Under the pieces are notes generated by a model. The model did not search any database and was not told where the DNA came from. It saw only the letters and a list, made by a program, of their open reading frames with translations. Shown piece after piece: positions 61,524 through 64,000 of a stretch of DNA of 64,000 nt; positions within the stretch are counted from its first letter, which is position 1; every line of letters starts with the position of its first letter. Source of the DNA: Bedellia somnulentella (Eukaryota > Arthropoda > Insecta > Lepidoptera > Bedelliidae); assembly GCA_963576735.1 (NCBI GenBank), contig CAUYWD010000241.1, positions 1 to 64,000 on the forward strand, read 5' to 3'. A program made the translations under genes and the position numbers.

Positions 61524-61672
61524 AAATAAAGGAAAGAAAAATTTCGACACTCTGCCAATTGAGCTACCGTGTCAATGGCTACCAGCGCGAAATTCTTCTA
61601 TCCTTTATTTCTTTTACACGTTTAAGTAGTGTTTGCGTTTCCTACCTCCGAATTTTTTACTAATTCGAATAT
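61524..61672 (-). repeat. Family C retroposon, tRNA domain half deleted
   Basis: TGATTTATTTGTAAT (15 bp) is duplicated at 61509-61523 and 61673-61687. Only the 5' half of the tRNA-like domain remains, and the 3' arm stops at CCTTTATTTATT. Confidence 0.85.
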
Positions 61673-61801
61673 TGATTTATTTGTAATTAAATTGAAACGT
61701 AAATTAAAATAGTGTAAAAGTAAGTAAAAAAGATTAAAGCGGGTGTCGGAAGAGGCAATTTGTTGTTGACTTTGCTGGATTTTCTCCACTTGAGTTTCTA
61801 A

Positions 61802-62069
61802 TTTAATTAAGGTTAATTTATCATGGTTGTTAACGGTGAGGGAAAACATCGTGAGGAAACCCACATGGCTGAGTTGTACTTAGTCATGTGACAGTGTATT
61901 CGTACAAAACGGCGATGGGCTTGCCCCCTATCACGTGAGTACACTGTCCATGCAAAACGTGGGTACTCTGAACACCAGTTGACAAAGTCACGTGATGTTC
62001 AGAAGTATTAGTACCTCTGCCAACCCCTTCGGGGATATTCGGCGTGAACGTTTATGTTATGTTATGTTA
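61802..62069 (+). repeat. SINE B, 5'-truncated with clean duplication
   Basis: Starts in GGTTAATTTATCATGG and ends in three TTATG units. TGAGTTTCTAA is present at 61791-61801 and 62070-62080. Confidence 0.88.
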
Positions 62070-62080
62070 TGAGTTTCTAA

Positions 62081-62726
62081 AGTAACTGAGGAATAACCAA
62101 TTTAAAAAAAAAACTATCCATTTTTTGGAATATATAAAGATAAGTGATGTTCTGAGTACATAAATAAGCGGGAAAGCATATTAAAGGTGCACATACATGC
62201 TAAAACTCTAGTGTACATATGCTGAGTCGGCGCCTTTTTGGCTCTCATTGTGTGTAATTTGTGCGATTGTTGTATTTACATGTTGTGTAATATGAGGGAC
62301 TGAATAAAGATTTTTTTTATTTTAATTTGAATACAGGTACACAAACTAAATCTTCCGTTTTCTTCAACAGTAAAAGAACTATAACATAACAATGAGATAA
62401 CAAGAGTTCAAAAAAAATTATATCATTTACCGAGCGGATAGTTCACGAAATAAGTACAGCCATTATCACAAAAAATAGTATATATACTTGAACAATGCCT
62501 CCAATATGAGGTAATATTGTAAGTTTAATATTACCTCCGAAACTAAATCAGCCTGTATACGAGCGGAGTCCCCGTACCAAGTACGGTTTGCGTGTATCGT
62601 TAAAAAATATAATCATAAATATATGACTCGCCGAGCTTTGGCAAACGTTCGCGAAACGGGAGCATGCTGAACTGAACTAATATTTGAAAACAAATACAAA
62701 AATCATTATATAAATTGTAAAAATTT
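62081..62726. other. Intergenic stretch, nothing recognised
   Basis: Low coding potential, AT-rich, no repeat identified. Confidence 0.5.
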
Positions 62727-62980
62727 GCTGTGTAGTGTCGGCATAGAATAGCACTACCCCATTTCTTCCACTGGGTGTACGTAAGAGGCGACTAACGGTA
62801 TTGGGGCTTTTAAGGGATTTTTGGGCGATGCGGTTGGAGACTCATTACCGTATAAAGGTTGTTTATTCTACCATCTTTTCCCCACTCAACTTTCAAAAGT
62901 GGCTGAGGAATTTGTAATTCCTTAGCTCTGGCTACCCCTTCTAGGAATTTATAGCCGTAAGTATATGTTCTATGTATGAA
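62727..62980 (+). repeat. SINE A1
   Basis: A 12-base insert, CCGTATAAAGGTTG, sits in the middle. Confidence 0.85.
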
Positions 62981-62989
62981 GAAGTTATG

Positions 62990-63275
62990 ATGAGCTCAGT
63001 GGGTAGAACACCGCTTATCATGCAAACGACGAGGGTTCGAATCTCGGGTCAGGCCTACACCAATTTGTCTTTTTTAAAGTCATAAGTGTTGTTAATTTAT
63101 CATGGTTGTTAACGGTGAGGAAAAACATAGGCCTACCCCCTATCACGTGAGGACACTGGCCAAGTAAAACGTGGGTACTCTGAACTGAATACCAGGTGGC
63201 AATATCACGTGATGTTCAGAAGTAATAGTAACTCTGCCAACAACTTTGGCGAATACGGCGTGAAAGTTTGAGTTA
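62990..63275 (+). repeat. SINE B, divergent head and internal deletion
   Basis: Head TGATGAGCTCAGTGGGTAGA with B box GGTTCGAATCTC. Part of the body is lost after AAAAACATAGG. Confidence 0.7.
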
Positions 63276-63279
63276 GAGA

Positions 63280-63620
63280 CTTCTTTTAATGAAGAAGTCT
63301 AAAAAAATTAACCGATTATAATGTTTCTTGATATAAACTTTAAAGTGTTTGTATTCGGGTTTTAGTATTATACATATTTTTTTATTTATTTTATTTTATA
63401 CATATTTTAAAATACTTTTTTATACACCTAACCTATAGAACCAAGTAAAACAGTTATAGTTAGGTTAGGTTAGCTTAGTTAGGTGTTACCGAGGCAGTCC
63501 AAATAGACCGGAGTCTGTGCCAGGACCAACCATCCATTTTAAGTACTCGAGTAGTCTGTACAAGAGAATTTTTAGCAATATAGAATAGAACCTATATTTT
63601 AGTGTCAATTATTGTTGGGA
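63280..63620. other. Intergenic stretch, nothing recognised
   Basis: Contains GTTAGGTTAGGTTAGCTTAG (63460). Short TTAGG-like runs resemble the insect telomere unit but are only three units long. Confidence 0.4.
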
Positions 63621-63626
63621 AAATTG

Positions 63627-63879
63627 TACATACATACATACATATACTCACGGCTATAAATCCCATGAAGGGGTAGCCAGAGCTAGGGAATTAGAAATTC
63701 CTCAGCCACTTTTGGAAGTTGCGTGGGGAAAAGATGGTGAAATAAAGGTTTTTGGTGATGGGTGTCCAACCGCATCGCCCAAAAATCCCTTAAAAGCCCT
63801 AATACCGTTAGTCGCCTCTTACGTACACCCACCGGAAGAAATGGGGTAGTGCTATTGTAAGCCGGCACTACACAGCATT
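63627..63879 (-). repeat. SINE A1, full length
   Basis: Long ACAT tail; an almost identical 30-base stretch lies on both flanks (TATAGAATA.AACCTATATTT), so the duplication may be unusually long. Confidence 0.85.
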
Positions 63880-64000
63880 ACATATAGAATACAACCTATA
63901 TTTTAGTGACAATTATTTTTGGGAAAATTGTGTTCTGCAAAAAGATTGCATCACTCAACTCACTTCATTTTTAGTTTGTCAGATGTGATACTTAGTATTT

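Noticed and set aside
63455..63485. TTAGG-like run as telomere sequence
   Set aside because: Only about three units with other bases between; too short.

Overview
The window looks like a stretch of nuclear DNA from a moth or butterfly (Lepidoptera). This is inferred from the AT-rich, intron-rich sequence, three genes split by GT-AG introns, and very dense insertion by short retroposons whose (TATG)n or (TTATG)n tails are typical of lepidopteran SINEs. I could not assign a species or chromosome.

Three host loci are supported. (1) A plus-strand gene at 3637-17214 has ten visible coding exons and at least 343 residues. It has a signal-peptide-like start, a very basic middle and a cysteine-rich tail, and I do not recognise the family. 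An intronless paralogue (6598-7173) lies inside one of its introns, and a decayed copy of its penultimate exon lies at 14626-14746. (2) A complete minus-strand KIN17 gene occupies 24199-32300, with seven exons giving 392 residues that run from the N-terminal zinc finger to the C-terminal KOW domain. (3) A complete minus-strand gene for a 281-residue coiled-coil protein spans 39722-56709 in seven exons. I do not recognise it.

Most of the remaining sequence is mobile DNA. SINE family A (about 250 bp, over 50 copies in both orientations, at least three subfamilies) ends in (TATG)n. SINE family B (about 360 bp, tRNA-derived head) ends in (TTATG)n. Family C (255 bp) carries a tRNA-like domain about 80 bp in from its 5' end. 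RTE-type LINE remnants share a 3'-terminal module with families A and B, which suggests that one LINE reverse transcriptase mobilised both. Larger elements are an internally deleted BEL/Pao LTR retrotransposon with apparently identical LTRs and a 5-bp target duplication (33984-39431), a 5.1-kb hAT-type insertion that contains a LINE with an open endonuclease/reverse-transcriptase frame (46723-51839), a broken mariner carrying a hAT fragment (18.6-20.4 kb), a LINE reverse-transcriptase fragment (22.0-23.1 kb), and several TIR or foldback MITEs.

Layout: 0-3.6 kb repeats; 3.6-17.2 kb gene 1; 17.3-24.1 kb mobile elements; 24.2-32.3 kb KIN17; 32.4-39.6 kb MITEs and the BEL element; 39.7-56.7 kb the coiled-coil gene with a 9.7-kb intron holding the hAT/LINE nest; 56.7-64 kb repeats only. 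The clearest story in the window is how the retroposons work: shared tails, recurrent 5' inversions, 5'-end iteration, and nested insertions dated by target-site duplications.
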